Below are positions 51,300 to 59,976 of a DNA stretch of 64,000 bases, in pieces. The DNA is from Streptomyces flaveus (GTDB lineage Bacteria; Actinomycetota; Actinomycetes; Streptomycetales; Streptomycetaceae), in the NCBI RefSeq assembly GCF_014647675.1, contig NZ_BMPQ01000004.1, forward strand, positions 329,732 to 393,731, in the 5' to 3' direction. The notes under the pieces were generated by a model. That model searched no databases, had not been told where the DNA came from, and saw nothing but the letters and a program-made list of their open reading frames with translations. Numbering within the stretch: the stretch's first letter is position 1; each line of letters opens with the position of its first letter. A program made the position numbers and the translations under genes.

Positions 51300-52322
51300 T
51301 CAGGAGGCGCCTGCCCGGTGATCTCCCGTGAGCGCGGACGCCTCCTCCAGCGGGAAGTGGCATGCAGCCGTATGCTCCGGTGCCGCGAGCGCCGGCGTCG
51401 GGACGGCTTCGGCGCATACGTCCTCCGCACGCGGGCACCGGGTCCTGAAGCGGCAGCCGGACGGAGGGTCGGCCGGTGAGGGGATCTCGCCGGTGAGCAG
51501 GATGCGTTGCCGCTTCGCCCTGCCGCCGGCCGCCAGGGACGGGGCCGCCGACAGCAGTGCCGCCGTGTACGGGTGGCGCGGCTGCTCGAAGACCTCCTCC
51601 GCCGGGCCGGTTTCCGCGATCTTCCCCAGGTACATCACGGCGACGCGGTCGGCGACGTGCCGTACGACGGACAGGTCGTGCGAGATGAACACGTACGACA
51701 GTCCCAGCTCGTCCCGTAGATCGCACAGGAGGTTGAGCACCTGGGCCTGAACCGACAGGTCCAGCGCGGAGACGGGTTCGTCGCAGACGATGACCTCGGG
51801 CTCCAGGGCCAGCGCGCGGGCGATGCCGATGCGCTGCCGTTGTCCTCCGGAGAACTCCTGCGGGTAGCGGCGCGCGTCGGAGGCGCGCAGCCCGACCATC
51901 TCCAGCAGCTCGGCGACGCGCGCCGCCCGCTTCGGGGCGGGCACGAGGTCGCGGTGGGTGCGCCAGGGCTCGCTGATCAGATCCGCCGCGCTCAGGCGGG
52001 GGTTGAGCGAGCCGAACGGGTCCTGGAAGATCATCTGCACCTTGCGCCGCCAGGCGAGCAGCCGCGCGCCCGACAACGAGAACGGGTCCACTCCGTCGAA
52101 CCGCACGGTGCCCTCGTCGGGACGTTCCAGCCGCAGCAGAATCCTGGCCAGCGTGGACTTCCCGCAGCCGGACTCGCCGACGAGGCCGAGGGTTTCACCG
52201 CGCCCCAGGTTCAGGTCCACGCCGTCGACCGCGCGCAGTTTCGTGCTGCCCTTCGCGGTACGCGGCACGGTGAAGCTCTTGGCCAGGCCGGTGGCTTCCA
52301 GCAGGGTCCCGGACTCAGGCAT
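51300..52322 (-). CDS. Oligopeptide ABC transporter ATP-binding protein (OppF/DppF type)
   Basis: A 340-residue ABC ATPase. Walker A LGLVGESGCGKSTLARIL, Q-loop MIFQDPFGSLNPRLSA, signature EFSGGQRQRIGIARALAL, Walker B VIVCDEPVSALDLSVQ, His switch FISHDLSVVRHV, and the oligopeptide-specific C-terminal cysteine cluster CRFRTRCPRAEDVCAE ... AACHF, which usually binds an Fe-S cluster. ATG 52322 overlaps the upstream permease-ATPase gene by 8 bp. It is the last gene of the operon SBP-permease-permease/ATPase fusion-ATPase. Confidence 0.9.
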   Translation of the reverse strand: MPESGTLLEATGLAKSFTVPRTAKGSTKLRAVDGVDLNLGRGETLGLVGESGCGKSTLARILLRLERPDEGTVRFDGVDPFSLSGARLLAWRRKVQMIFQDPFGSLNPRLSAADLISEPWRTHRDLVPAPKRAARVAELLEMVGLRASDARRYPQEFSGGQRQRIGIARALALEPEVIVCDEPVSALDLSVQAQVLNLLCDLRDELGLSYVFISHDLSVVRHVADRVAVMYLGKIAETGPAEEVFEQPRHPYTAALLSAAPSLAAGGRAKRQRILLTGEIPSPADPPSGCRFRTRCPRAEDVCAEAVPTPALAAPEHTAACHFPLEEASALTGDHRAGAS

Positions 52323-54408
52323 CGGCCAGTTCCTTCCCGAAGTGACAGGCGGCGGCGCGGTCGGTTCCGGTTTCGGCGAGCTGCGGTCGCTGGGTGGCGC
52401 ACAGGTCGCGGGCCATCGGGCAGCGCGTACGGAAGGCGCAGCCGGAGGGTACGGAGCGGGGGTCGGGCGGGCCTCCGGGGATGGAGCTGAGCCGGGATCC
52501 CTTGTGCTGTTCGGCCGGTACGGAGTCCAATAGGCCTCGTGTGTAAGGGTGGTTGGGCTTGCCGAACACTTCGGCCACCGGCCCCGTCTCCACGACCGTA
52601 CCCGCGTACATGACCGCGACCCGGTCCGCGTGCTCGGCCACAAGACCGAGGTCGTGCGTGATGAGGACCAGCGCCATCTGCTGCTCGCTCCGCAACTCCC
52701 GTAGCAGGTCCATGATCTGAGCCTGCACGGTGACGTCCAGCGCCGTCGTGGGCTCGTCGGCGAGCAGCACCTTCGGCCGCAGCGCGACCGCCATGGCGAT
52801 CAGCAGCCGCTGACGCATACCTCCGGAGAACTGATGCGGATACGCGTCCGCGCGCGACCGCGCCTCCGGGATGCCCACGCGTTCCATCAGCTCAACGGCC
52901 TTGGCCCGCGCGGCACGCCGCGACATCCGCTCGTGGATACGGAACGGCTCCGCGAGCTGCGCCCCGACCGTGTGAACGGGATTGAGTGCGCTCAGCGCAT
53001 CCTGAAAGACGATGGCGAGGCCGGGCCCGGCCAGCCGACGCCGCGCCCGCGCGCCCAGCGCGAGCAGGTCCTCACCCTCCAACCGCGCCTGCCCACCCAC
53101 GACTTCGGCAGCGGGATCGAGCAGCCCCGCGACGGCGTGCGCGGTCATGCTCTTGCCGCATCCGGACTCGCCCAGCAGGGCGAGGGTCTCGCCGGAACGC
53201 ACGCCGAAGCTCACCCCGCGTACGACAGGGAGGGACCCGGCGGGGGTGCGTACAGAGACCGAGAGACCGTCAACGGCCAAGGTGTCGGGGGTCGTTGGGG
53301 GTGCTTCGGCGAGAGTGGGTTCGGCCCTTGTCTCCGAGGCGGCCGGGCCCGGTTCGGCCGTCCTCCCCGCCGGGACGGCACGAGTCGGCTCAACTTCCGC
53401 CTCTTGGGCGGTGGTAGGAGTGGGTTGAGGACGCCGCCCCCTACGCCGCAGCCCCCGTCGCCACCGCTGCCCCGGGTCGGTCGAGAGCCGGGCCCAAGCG
53501 GCGAGCACGGTCGCCGACACCGTCGTGATGACGATGGCGAGACCGGGGAACAGCGCTATCCACCAGGCGCTCTGCAACTCCTGGCGGCCCTGCGCCACCA
53601 TCAGACCCCAGCTCACGTCCGGCGGTTGGATGCCGATGCCGAGGAAGCTAAGTGAGGACTCGGTCAGCATCACGAAGCAGAAGTCGAGGGCGGCGACGGT
53701 GAGCAGGGTGGGCAGCACCGTGGGCGCGACGTGGCGTCGGATGGTCGACCAGCCGCTGGTGCCGAAGGTGCGGGCCGCGTCGATGAAGAGTCGGCTGCGC
53801 AGTTCGGCGGCCTCGGCGCGCGCGGTGCGCAGGTATACGGGGATCCGGGCGACGGCCAGTACCAGCACGATGTTCGCGGCGCTCGGCGAGAACACGTACA
53901 GCACGACCACGGCCAGCAGCAGCGAGGGGAAGCTGAGGATCACATCGGCGATCCGCAGGGACACGTTCTCGCGCCAACCCCCGTGATAGCCCGCCCACAT
54001 GCCCCACACCGAGCCGACGACGAGGGAAACCAGGACAGCGGGTACGGCGACGGACAGGGTCGTCCCGGCCGCGGTTATCAGCCGGGCGGCGACAGGGCGG
54101 CCGAGGGAGTCGCTGCCGAGTACGTACGCCCAGCCGTCGTCGAGACTGAAGGGCGGCCGGCTGGGGTCGCGCAGGTTCTGACGTGTCGCCAGGTCCCCGA
54201 TGAGAAGCGGGCCCAGTACGGCGCACAGCGCGACCAGTAACAGAACCAGAGCCGCCGCGAAGGCGAACCGGTCCTGGAGCAGCAGAGCAGGCCACTTCGC
54301 CCGTACCACCGCACCCTTGGCCCCGTCGGTCCCGGAACCCGGGCCGCTCTCCCCACCCTTGACGTCCTTTTCCACGTCTCGCCGGAGCACGTCGTCCTTC
54401 GGGAGCAT
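52315..54408 (-). CDS. Fused oligopeptide permease (DppC type) and ATPase (DppD type), TTA codon
   Basis: A 697-residue fusion. N-terminal permease about 30-320: hydrophobic segment LVLLLVALCAVLGPLLIG, then TM helices with LGSDSLGRPVAARLITAAGT and the EAA loop FIDAARTFGTSGWSTIRRH. A 60-residue Pro/Glu/Ala linker follows. C-terminal ATPase about 385-690: ETLALLGESGCGKSMTAHAV, HQFSGGMRQRLLIAMAVALR, VLLADEPTTALDVTVQ, and the cysteine cluster CAFRTRCPMARDLCAT. Codon 57 is TTA (54238-54240). ATG 54408 has AAGGAGG just upstream; a GTG at 54426 overlaps the upstream stop. The fusion fixes a 1:1 permease-ATPase ratio. Confidence 0.9.
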   Translation of the reverse strand: MLPKDDVLRRDVEKDVKGGESGPGSGTDGAKGAVVRAKWPALLLQDRFAFAAALVLLLVALCAVLGPLLIGDLATRQNLRDPSRPPFSLDDGWAYVLGSDSLGRPVAARLITAAGTTLSVAVPAVLVSLVVGSVWGMWAGYHGGWRENVSLRIADVILSFPSLLLAVVVLYVFSPSAANIVLVLAVARIPVYLRTARAEAAELRSRLFIDAARTFGTSGWSTIRRHVAPTVLPTLLTVAALDFCFVMLTESSLSFLGIGIQPPDVSWGLMVAQGRQELQSAWWIALFPGLAIVITTVSATVLAAWARLSTDPGQRWRRGLRRRGRRPQPTPTTAQEAEVEPTRAVPAGRTAEPGPAASETRAEPTLAEAPPTTPDTLAVDGLSVSVRTPAGSLPVVRGVSFGVRSGETLALLGESGCGKSMTAHAVAGLLDPAAEVVGGQARLEGEDLLALGARARRRLAGPGLAIVFQDALSALNPVHTVGAQLAEPFRIHERMSRRAARAKAVELMERVGIPEARSRADAYPHQFSGGMRQRLLIAMAVALRPKVLLADEPTTALDVTVQAQIMDLLRELRSEQQMALVLITHDLGLVAEHADRVAVMYAGTVVETGPVAEVFGKPNHPYTRGLLDSVPAEQHKGSRLSSIPGGPPDPRSVPSGCAFRTRCPMARDLCATQRPQLAETGTDRAAACHFGKELADA

Positions 54409-54422
54409 GTCACCTCCTTGAC

Positions 54423-55349
54423 TCACGCCGCCGCCTGCTGCCGGACCCGCGGGTCGAGGAGCGCGTGACAGATGTCCACCAGGATGTTGAGCGCGAAGAT
54501 CACCAGAGCGGTGAGCAGCACCGCGGCCTGCAGGACCGCGAAGTCACGCTGCAGAACCGAGTCGATCATGAGCTTGCCGATGCCGGGCCAGCCGAAGATC
54601 GTCTCGACGACGACGGCCCCGTTGACCAGCCCGACAGCGAGGTCACCCGCGACGGTGAGCGCCGGTGCCGCCGCGTTGCGCAGGGCGTGCCCGAAGACCA
54701 CCCGCGACTCGCTCGCCCCTTTGCTGCGCGCCACCTTGACGTACGGGGCGGACAGCGCGGAGACCATGGCGCCGCGTACCACCTGCACCAGTACCCCGAA
54801 CGGGCGGATGAGCAGCGTCACCACGGGCAGCACCCACGCCGCCGCGCCGCTCGTGCCGGAGGTGGGAAGCCAGCCGAGCGTCACCGCGAACACCAGCACG
54901 CCCATGATGGCGAACCAGAAGTCGGGCACGCTCGCGGCCGTCGAGGACAGAAAGCTCGCGACCCGGTCGGTCGCCGAGTTGGGGCGGTACGCCGCCAGGC
55001 TGCCGATCACCACGGCGCCCAGGATGGCGAGCAGCATCGTCCAGCCGGCCAGCTGAAGCGTGGCGGGGAAGGCCCGCAGCACCGCCTCACCCGCCGGCTG
55101 AGCGGTGCGCAGTGATTCACCGAAGTCCAGGTGGGCGACCTGGCCGAGGTAGTCACCGAACTGGGCGAGCAGCGGGTCGTCGAGACCGTTGCGGGCGGCG
55201 AACTCGGCCCGCATCTCGGGCGTCGCGCTCAGCGGCAGGTACAGGTTGGCGGGGTCGCCGGTGAGGCGGGCCAGGAAGAACACCCCGAGAACCACGACCA
55301 GCAGGGGGATCACGCTGGAGACCGCGCGACGGCGCAGCATGGTGAACAT
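54423..55349 (-). CDS. Oligopeptide ABC transporter permease (OppB/DppB type)
   Basis: A 308-residue permease with six predicted helices: SSVIPLLVVVLGVFFLARLT at the N-terminus, ATLQLAGWTMLLAILGAVVI, DFWFAIMGVLVFAVTLGWLP, the EAA loop YVKVARSKGASESRVVFGHA, and a final LTALVIFALNILVDICHAL. ATG 55349 follows GGGAGGAGCGGACCG. It lies between the binding-protein gene (15-bp gap) and the fused permease-ATPase. It forms the heterodimeric channel with the DppC-like half of that fusion. Confidence 0.9.
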   Translation of the reverse strand: MFTMLRRRAVSSVIPLLVVVLGVFFLARLTGDPANLYLPLSATPEMRAEFAARNGLDDPLLAQFGDYLGQVAHLDFGESLRTAQPAGEAVLRAFPATLQLAGWTMLLAILGAVVIGSLAAYRPNSATDRVASFLSSTAASVPDFWFAIMGVLVFAVTLGWLPTSGTSGAAAWVLPVVTLLIRPFGVLVQVVRGAMVSALSAPYVKVARSKGASESRVVFGHALRNAAAPALTVAGDLAVGLVNGAVVVETIFGWPGIGKLMIDSVLQRDFAVLQAAVLLTALVIFALNILVDICHALLDPRVRQQAAA

Positions 55350-55364
55350 CGGTCCGCTCCTCCC

Positions 55365-56936
55365 TCAGTCCGTACGGTGCATGTCGGCGAGCCGCATCTC
55401 GTCATTGGTGGCCGAGTCCGGCCGGTAACGGACGTTCGAGGAAAGGGCCATGATCCCGGTCATGTTGGCCATGACGGCGTCCCGTACGACCTCGTCGTTC
55501 TGGTACGCGAAGGTGTCCGCGAACGCCTTCTGCCGCGCCTCGCCCCCGGCCAGCTGGGCCTGGTCGATCAACGCGTCCAGTTCAGGAGTGCCGTAACTGC
55601 TCTGCGCGCCCTTACTGCCGTAGATCTGCCCCATCGTGAACGCGGCGTCCCCCGCCTGGTTGCCGTGCTGCGCCTGGAGGAGGGTGGGGCCGATGCCCTT
55701 GGGGAAGGGCCGCAGCAGGTACTCCAGCCAGGCGTTGACGTCGAGCATCTTGATCTCGACCTTCAGCCCGGCCTTGAGCAGGCCGTCCTGGACGACCTCC
55801 ATCGCTTCGGCGGCCTTCGGGTAGATGGCGTTGCGGCCGATGATCGTGATGGTCCTGTTGGTCGGTACTCCGTCGGCGCGTGCCTCGGCCACGAGTTTCT
55901 TCGCGCGTTCGGGGTCGTACGGCCAGGGCCGTACGCGCGGGTTGTGTCCGGTGACGCCCTTCGCGACGAGCTGGCCGCTCGGCCGGCCCGCGAAGACCGC
56001 CGTGACCAGGCCTTCCCGGTCGATGGCGTAGTTGATGGCCCGGCGGATCCGGATGTCGTCGAGGGGCGCCTTGCCGGCGTCCATCCGCAGGAACGAGACC
56101 TCGTTGGTGGCGAACTCCACCGCCCGGTCGCCCGCCCCGTCCTCGGGAGCGAGCCCGATCGCGACATCCGCCTCGTCATTGGTCACCATGGCCGCGCGTA
56201 CGCTGCCCTCCGCCCGCCATACGTACTTCGCCGCGGCGTACTCGGGGGCCTTGCCCCAGTAGCCGGGGTAGCGCTTCAGGCGAAGGAAGCGGCCCTGGCT
56301 CCATTCGTCGATCCGGTACGGGCCCGTGCCGACCGGCTCGCGCACCCTGGCACCGGGGTTGGTGGTGGTCGGCACCATCTCGACGAAGGACAGGCGCAGC
56401 GGGAGGATCGGGTCCGGCTTTGCCGTCTTGACCTCAAGTGTCGTGTCATTGACTGGAGTTGCGGTGACTTCACTGTCCGTGAAGATATAGCCGTCGACAT
56501 TGCAGTCGATGTCCGAGTCCGTGGCGCGCTTGATCGAGAACGCCGCCGCCTCCGCCGTGAACGGCGTGCCGTCATGGAAGGTGACGCCCTCGCGGAGCGT
56601 GAAGGTCCACGAAGTGGGCGACGTACGGGTCCACTTGGTGGCCAGCGCCTGTTCCAGCCGCCCCGTGGACGGCTCGCGCTCGGTCAGCGCCTCCGTGATG
56701 TTGGCCCGCGTCACCCGGCCCGTCGCGGTGAGCGAGGCATCGCAGGGCTCGAGCGTCGGCGGCTCCTCGGGCAGGACGACGCGCAGAGTGTCCGGGCCTT
56801 CCCCTATGGGGTCGGCGCCGGCCACCGAGCATCCGGAGACGGCGAGCAGAACGCCTACGGACATGAACGCGCCCACCGCTCGCCCCCGGCGAGGACGAGC
56901 GATGGAACGAGTACGCAATAAGCCTGGACCGGCCAC
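55365..56936 (-). CDS. Oligopeptide-binding lipoprotein (SBP family 5), TTA codon
   Basis: A 523-residue extracytoplasmic peptide-binding protein. Lipobox LLAVSGCS with lipid-attachment Cys36; family 5 blocks EEPPTLEPCDASLTATGRVT, FTLREGVTFHDGTPFTAEAA, GTGPYRIDEWSQGRFLRLKR, INYAIDREGLVTAVFAG. It captures di- or oligopeptides and delivers them to the permeases. GTG 56936 with GGAGGATCA upstream is the start; codon 6 is TTA (56919-56921), a typical early bldA-sensitive position. A promoter region with an inverted GTCCACA...TGTGGAC lies upstream. Confidence 0.9.
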   Translation of the reverse strand: MAGPGLLRTRSIARPRRGRAVGAFMSVGVLLAVSGCSVAGADPIGEGPDTLRVVLPEEPPTLEPCDASLTATGRVTRANITEALTEREPSTGRLEQALATKWTRTSPTSWTFTLREGVTFHDGTPFTAEAAAFSIKRATDSDIDCNVDGYIFTDSEVTATPVNDTTLEVKTAKPDPILPLRLSFVEMVPTTTNPGARVREPVGTGPYRIDEWSQGRFLRLKRYPGYWGKAPEYAAAKYVWRAEGSVRAAMVTNDEADVAIGLAPEDGAGDRAVEFATNEVSFLRMDAGKAPLDDIRIRRAINYAIDREGLVTAVFAGRPSGQLVAKGVTGHNPRVRPWPYDPERAKKLVAEARADGVPTNRTITIIGRNAIYPKAAEAMEVVQDGLLKAGLKVEIKMLDVNAWLEYLLRPFPKGIGPTLLQAQHGNQAGDAAFTMGQIYGSKGAQSSYGTPELDALIDQAQLAGGEARQKAFADTFAYQNDEVVRDAVMANMTGIMALSSNVRYRPDSATNDEMRLADMHRTD

Positions 56937-57107
56937 TGATCCTCCGGGCTGCTCGAGCTTCGTCCACAAGAAGAAACGAAGTTTAGATATGTGGACGCGA
57001 CATTATGAGGTCGACCATGCTGAACGCGTCAAGATGCGTGCAGCAAGAGACTGAGCACCCTTACGCTCACCGACACTTCGCGTACGCGGGCGGGGTGAGA
57101 CCCTCAG
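56937..57107. promoter_or_regulatory. Promoter region of the oligopeptide ABC operon
   Basis: On the minus strand TTGACG is followed after about 19 bases by CATAAT, a plausible promoter. GTCCACA (56962-56968) and TGTGGAC (56990-56996) form an inverted repeat 21 bases apart in A+T-rich DNA between that promoter and the start codon. A repressor site is possible. Confidence 0.45.
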
Positions 57108-58136
57108 TCAGGAGAGCGGCGCCGTGGAGCCCCTGATGATGACCCGGCCGCCCTGCTGTTCGATCCCGGAGCGCGGCGATCCGGCGAGCGCGGCGAACAC
57201 CGCCTGCGCGGCCGCCCGACCAACCTCTTCGAGATTCATGTCGACACTGGTCAGCGGGGGACGCGCCGCAGAAGTAAGGATCTTCCAGTTGTCGAATCCC
57301 ATGACCGCGACGTCCTCCGGCACCCGGTGCCCGCGCTCACGCAGCACGTCCATCACCCCGCGGGCGATCTGGTCGCTGCCGCACAGGACGGCGTCCACCT
57401 CGTGGCGCCGGTCGAGCAGCATCGCGGTGGCCGTCCGTCCCCAGCCCTCCGACCAGGAACCGAAACGCGGCTCGCCCACGGGCTCGAGCCCCGCCTCGGC
57501 GAGTGCCGCCAGGGCCCCCTCGGCGCGCTCGCGCGCCGCGCAGTAACCGGGATCCCCCGTGATGTGCGCGATCCGGGTACGCCCGCAGGCGAGGAGGTGT
57601 TCCACCGCGATACGGCCCGCGCCCACGCTGTCCGGGACGATCGAGAGATCCGACGGGTCCTCGGAAGGGGCGTAGGCGTAGACCACCGGCACGGGCAGAT
57701 CGCGGCCCAGTGACGGACGCGGATCGGTACGGCTGCCCACCACGATCAGGCCGTCGACCCGGCGGCTGAGCAGCGCGCGTACGTGGTGCCGCTCCCGGAT
57801 CGCGTCACCGCGGGCATCGCACAGGAACACCGCGACCTCGCCCGCGCCGAAGGCGTCCTCGGCACCCATGAGAATCGGAATGCTGAACCGGCCTTCGAGG
57901 TCGCTGGTCAGCAGGCCGACCGTGCCGGTGCGGCCGGCGAGCAGGCTCCGGGCGAGCTGGTTCGGCCGGAACGACAGCCGCTCGGCCGCCTCGATCACCC
58001 GCTCCCGCGTCTCGGCGCGCACCTGGCTGCGGCCGTTGAGCGCCTTGGACGCGGTCGCGATGGACACCCCCGCGAGCCGGGCGACATCGCCGAGGGTGGC
58101 CGGTTGCGGACGAGAGGGGCCGGTGGCCTGCGCCAT
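57108..58136 (-). CDS. LacI family transcriptional regulator
   Basis: A 342-residue LacI-type repressor. Helix-turn-helix about 13-60: TLGDVARLAGVSIATASKAL, NGRSQVRAETRERVIEAAER, LSFRPNQLARSLLAGRTGTV. The C-terminal periplasmic-binding-like sugar domain includes SIPILMGAEDAFGAGEVAVF, FVLSIVPD-like effector loops and VAVMGFDNWKILTSAARPPL. ATG 58136 follows AGGAGAACCTCAC. It is divergent from the sugar transporter operon and probably represses it through the GAAAACCTTTTC palindrome at 58358. Predicted inducer: an arabinofuranoside or other plant oligosaccharide (inference from GH127). Confidence 0.9.
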   Translation of the reverse strand: MAQATGPSRPQPATLGDVARLAGVSIATASKALNGRSQVRAETRERVIEAAERLSFRPNQLARSLLAGRTGTVGLLTSDLEGRFSIPILMGAEDAFGAGEVAVFLCDARGDAIRERHHVRALLSRRVDGLIVVGSRTDPRPSLGRDLPVPVVYAYAPSEDPSDLSIVPDSVGAGRIAVEHLLACGRTRIAHITGDPGYCAARERAEGALAALAEAGLEPVGEPRFGSWSEGWGRTATAMLLDRRHEVDAVLCGSDQIARGVMDVLRERGHRVPEDVAVMGFDNWKILTSAARPPLTSVDMNLEEVGRAAAQAVFAALAGSPRSGIEQQGGRVIIRGSTAPLS

Positions 58137-58324
58137 GTGAGGTTCTCCTGTCCCGTCGCGTGCGGTACGCGCCGCACGGGCCGTACTCGTCCCGAGGGCG
58201 ACCACACCGCCGGGTGCCGACGCGTCCGAGGTCGTATGCCGTGCGGAAAACAGTACTCGATCGATTTCGGACGTGGTCTTCAAGCGGTGGCGCAAAGGAC
58301 ATCAGCCCATGTGTTGCAAGGGGA

Positions 58325-58353
58325 TTGACGAGCCATCAGGGCGGTCATAGCGT
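58325..58353 (+). promoter_or_regulatory. Sigma70-like promoter of the sugar ABC operon
   Basis: TTGACG (58325-58330), 17-base spacer, TAGCGT (58348-58353). The -35 box is one base from the optimum TTGACA, and spacing is ideal. The operator begins five bases after the -10. Confidence 0.6.
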
Positions 58354-58357
58354 TCCA

Positions 58358-58369
58358 GAAAACCTTTTC
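58358..58369. promoter_or_regulatory. LacI-type operator GAAAA-CC-TTTTC
   Basis: GAAAACCTTTTC is a perfect palindrome apart from its CC centre, flanked by CCA and GGC, placed at the transcription start predicted from the promoter at 58325. Candidate site of the divergent LacI protein. Confidence 0.6.
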
Positions 58370-58471
58370 GGCCCTTTTCGTCGCGGAGTCAGTAGCGCAG
58401 CCAGTCCCACATTCACCGTCCCGGAGGACCGGCCGGCCAGCCCGTCGGCCGCCATACAAGGGGGATCGACC

Positions 58472-59785
58472 ATGGGGAGAACAGCCGGACCGCGTCGGAA
58501 CGCCGCTCGTCTCGGCGTCACCGCGCTCGCACTGCTCGTCGCGACGGGTCTGGTCACGGCCTGCGGGTCGGGGGACGACGGGGGAGGGGGAGAGGGCGGC
58601 GGCGCGGCGACCGCCACCGGTGTCGACGACGGGACGACACTGACGATGTGGACCCGCGCCGCCACCCGGCCACAGAGCGAGGCCCTCGTGAAGGCCTACA
58701 ACGCCAGTCACAAGAACCGGATCGAACTGACCGTCATCCCCACCGACGACTACCAGGCCAAGGTCGGTGCCGCGGCGGGATCGCGTGACCTGCCGGACCT
58801 CTTCGCCTCGGACGTCGTGTTCGTGCCCAACTACACGTCCAGCGGCCTCTTCGCCGATCTCACCGAACGCGTCGACGCCCTGCCCTTCGCCGATCAGCTC
58901 GCCCAGTCGCACATCAAGGCCGGTACGTACGAGGACAAGAAGTACGTCGTCCCGCACACCCTCGATCTGTCGGTCCTCTTCTACAACAAGGATCTCTACA
59001 GGCGGGCCGAACTCGATCCGGAGAAGCCACCCACCACCCTCGCCGAGTGGGACAAACACGCGCGAGCTGTCGACGCGCTCGGAGGAGGCGTCAACGGCAC
59101 CTTCTTCGGCGGCAACTGCGGCGGCTGCGGGGTCTTCACCTGGTGGCCGTCGATCTGGGCGGCGGGAGACGACGTCCTGAACGAGGACGGGACGAAGGCG
59201 AGTCTCGCCTCCGACACCGCCAAGAAGGTGTACGAGACCTATCGCGGCTGGGTGAACGACGACATCGTGGCCCCGGGCGCACGCGACGAGACCGGCACCA
59301 CCTGGACCGGCGTCTTCCCGAAGGGGAAGACCGGCGTGATGCCCATGCCGTCGACGACCCTGGGCCTGATGCCCAAGGACCTCGACCTCGGTGTCGCCCC
59401 GATCCCCGGCCCCGACGGCGGCAAGTCGACGTTCGTGGGCGGCGACGCCATCGGCATCTCCGCCATCAGCAAGTCGGCCGACCAGGCCTGGAACTTCCTC
59501 GCCTGGTCCCTGGGCGAGAAAGCCCAGGTCGATGTCGTCGCCGCGAACAAGGACGTCGTGGCACGCACGGACCTGGCGTCCAACAAGCACTCGGACGCCG
59601 ACCCGCGGCTTGTGACGATCAACGAGCTCGTCAAGGACGGCCGAACCCCCTACGCCCTGAAGTTCGGCCAGACCTTCAACGACCCCAACGGCCCCTGGCT
59701 GACCCTGATGCGCAACGCCGTCTTCAAGGACGGCTCGTCACTGGACAAGGACAACGAGGCGGTCACAGCCTCCCTGGCGGACTGA
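58472..59785 (+). CDS. Sugar-binding lipoprotein (SBP family 1)
   Basis: A 437-residue extracytoplasmic sugar-binding protein. Signal LGVTALALLVATGLVTACGS with lipid-attachment Cys31; then the cluster-B fold: LTMWTRAATRPQSEALVKAY, YVVPHTLDLSVLFYNKDLYR, GGCGVFTWWPSIWAAGDDVL and GGDAIGISAISKSADQAWNF. It binds oligosaccharides for the two permeases encoded next. AAGGGGGAT precedes ATG 58472. No ATPase gene is in the operon, as usual in Streptomyces, where the shared MsiK ATPase energises such importers. A long hairpin region follows it. Confidence 0.9.
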   Translation: MGRTAGPRRNAARLGVTALALLVATGLVTACGSGDDGGGGEGGGAATATGVDDGTTLTMWTRAATRPQSEALVKAYNASHKNRIELTVIPTDDYQAKVGAAAGSRDLPDLFASDVVFVPNYTSSGLFADLTERVDALPFADQLAQSHIKAGTYEDKKYVVPHTLDLSVLFYNKDLYRRAELDPEKPPTTLAEWDKHARAVDALGGGVNGTFFGGNCGGCGVFTWWPSIWAAGDDVLNEDGTKASLASDTAKKVYETYRGWVNDDIVAPGARDETGTTWTGVFPKGKTGVMPMPSTTLGLMPKDLDLGVAPIPGPDGGKSTFVGGDAIGISAISKSADQAWNFLAWSLGEKAQVDVVAANKDVVARTDLASNKHSDADPRLVTINELVKDGRTPYALKFGQTFNDPNGPWLTLMRNAVFKDGSSLDKDNEAVTASLAD

Positions 59786-59815
59786 CCCAGTCCATCACCT
59801 GAGCAAGTCCAACTA

Positions 59816-59922
59816 CCGCGCCCCGTAAGGGGCGCGGGGCGGTGTCAATTTGCGGCTCCGCCGCGATGGGGGTCCCCCCGCTCGAGCGAATTCGAGAGTG
59901 GGGGAGCGCCCAGCCGCAAAGC
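59816..59922. repeat. Double hairpin with Streptomyces-type repeat between SBP and permease genes
   Basis: CCGCGCCCC-GTAA-GGGGCGCGG (59816-59837) is a perfect 9-bp stem with a tetraloop. TTTGCGGCT (59849-59857) pairs with AGCCGCAAA (59912-59920) around an inner CCCCCGCTCGA/GTGGGGG-type stem; this inner part is the repeat found at 19731-19770. Inside the operon it could attenuate transcription so that more binding protein than permease is made. Confidence 0.6.
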
Positions 59923-59976
59923 ACCCGCAGCTTCCGTACGAGCGCCCCCCCCCGCGGACGACGGCAGAGGAGAGCC

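Larger units (their letters stand above)
58137..58471. other. Divergent regulatory region between LacI and the sugar ABC operon
   Basis: These 335 bases contain no gene. They hold a good forward promoter (58325-58353), a LacI-type palindrome (58358-58369), a TCGATCGA palindrome (58257-58264) near a GGAAAACAG stretch, and the ribosome-binding site AAGGGGGAT of the binding-protein gene. Confidence 0.6.

Noticed and set aside
55131..56921. Forward frame (596 codons) opposite the peptide-binding protein
   Set aside because: Antisense shadow. The reverse frame has a lipobox, a ribosome-binding site and the full family 5 pattern.
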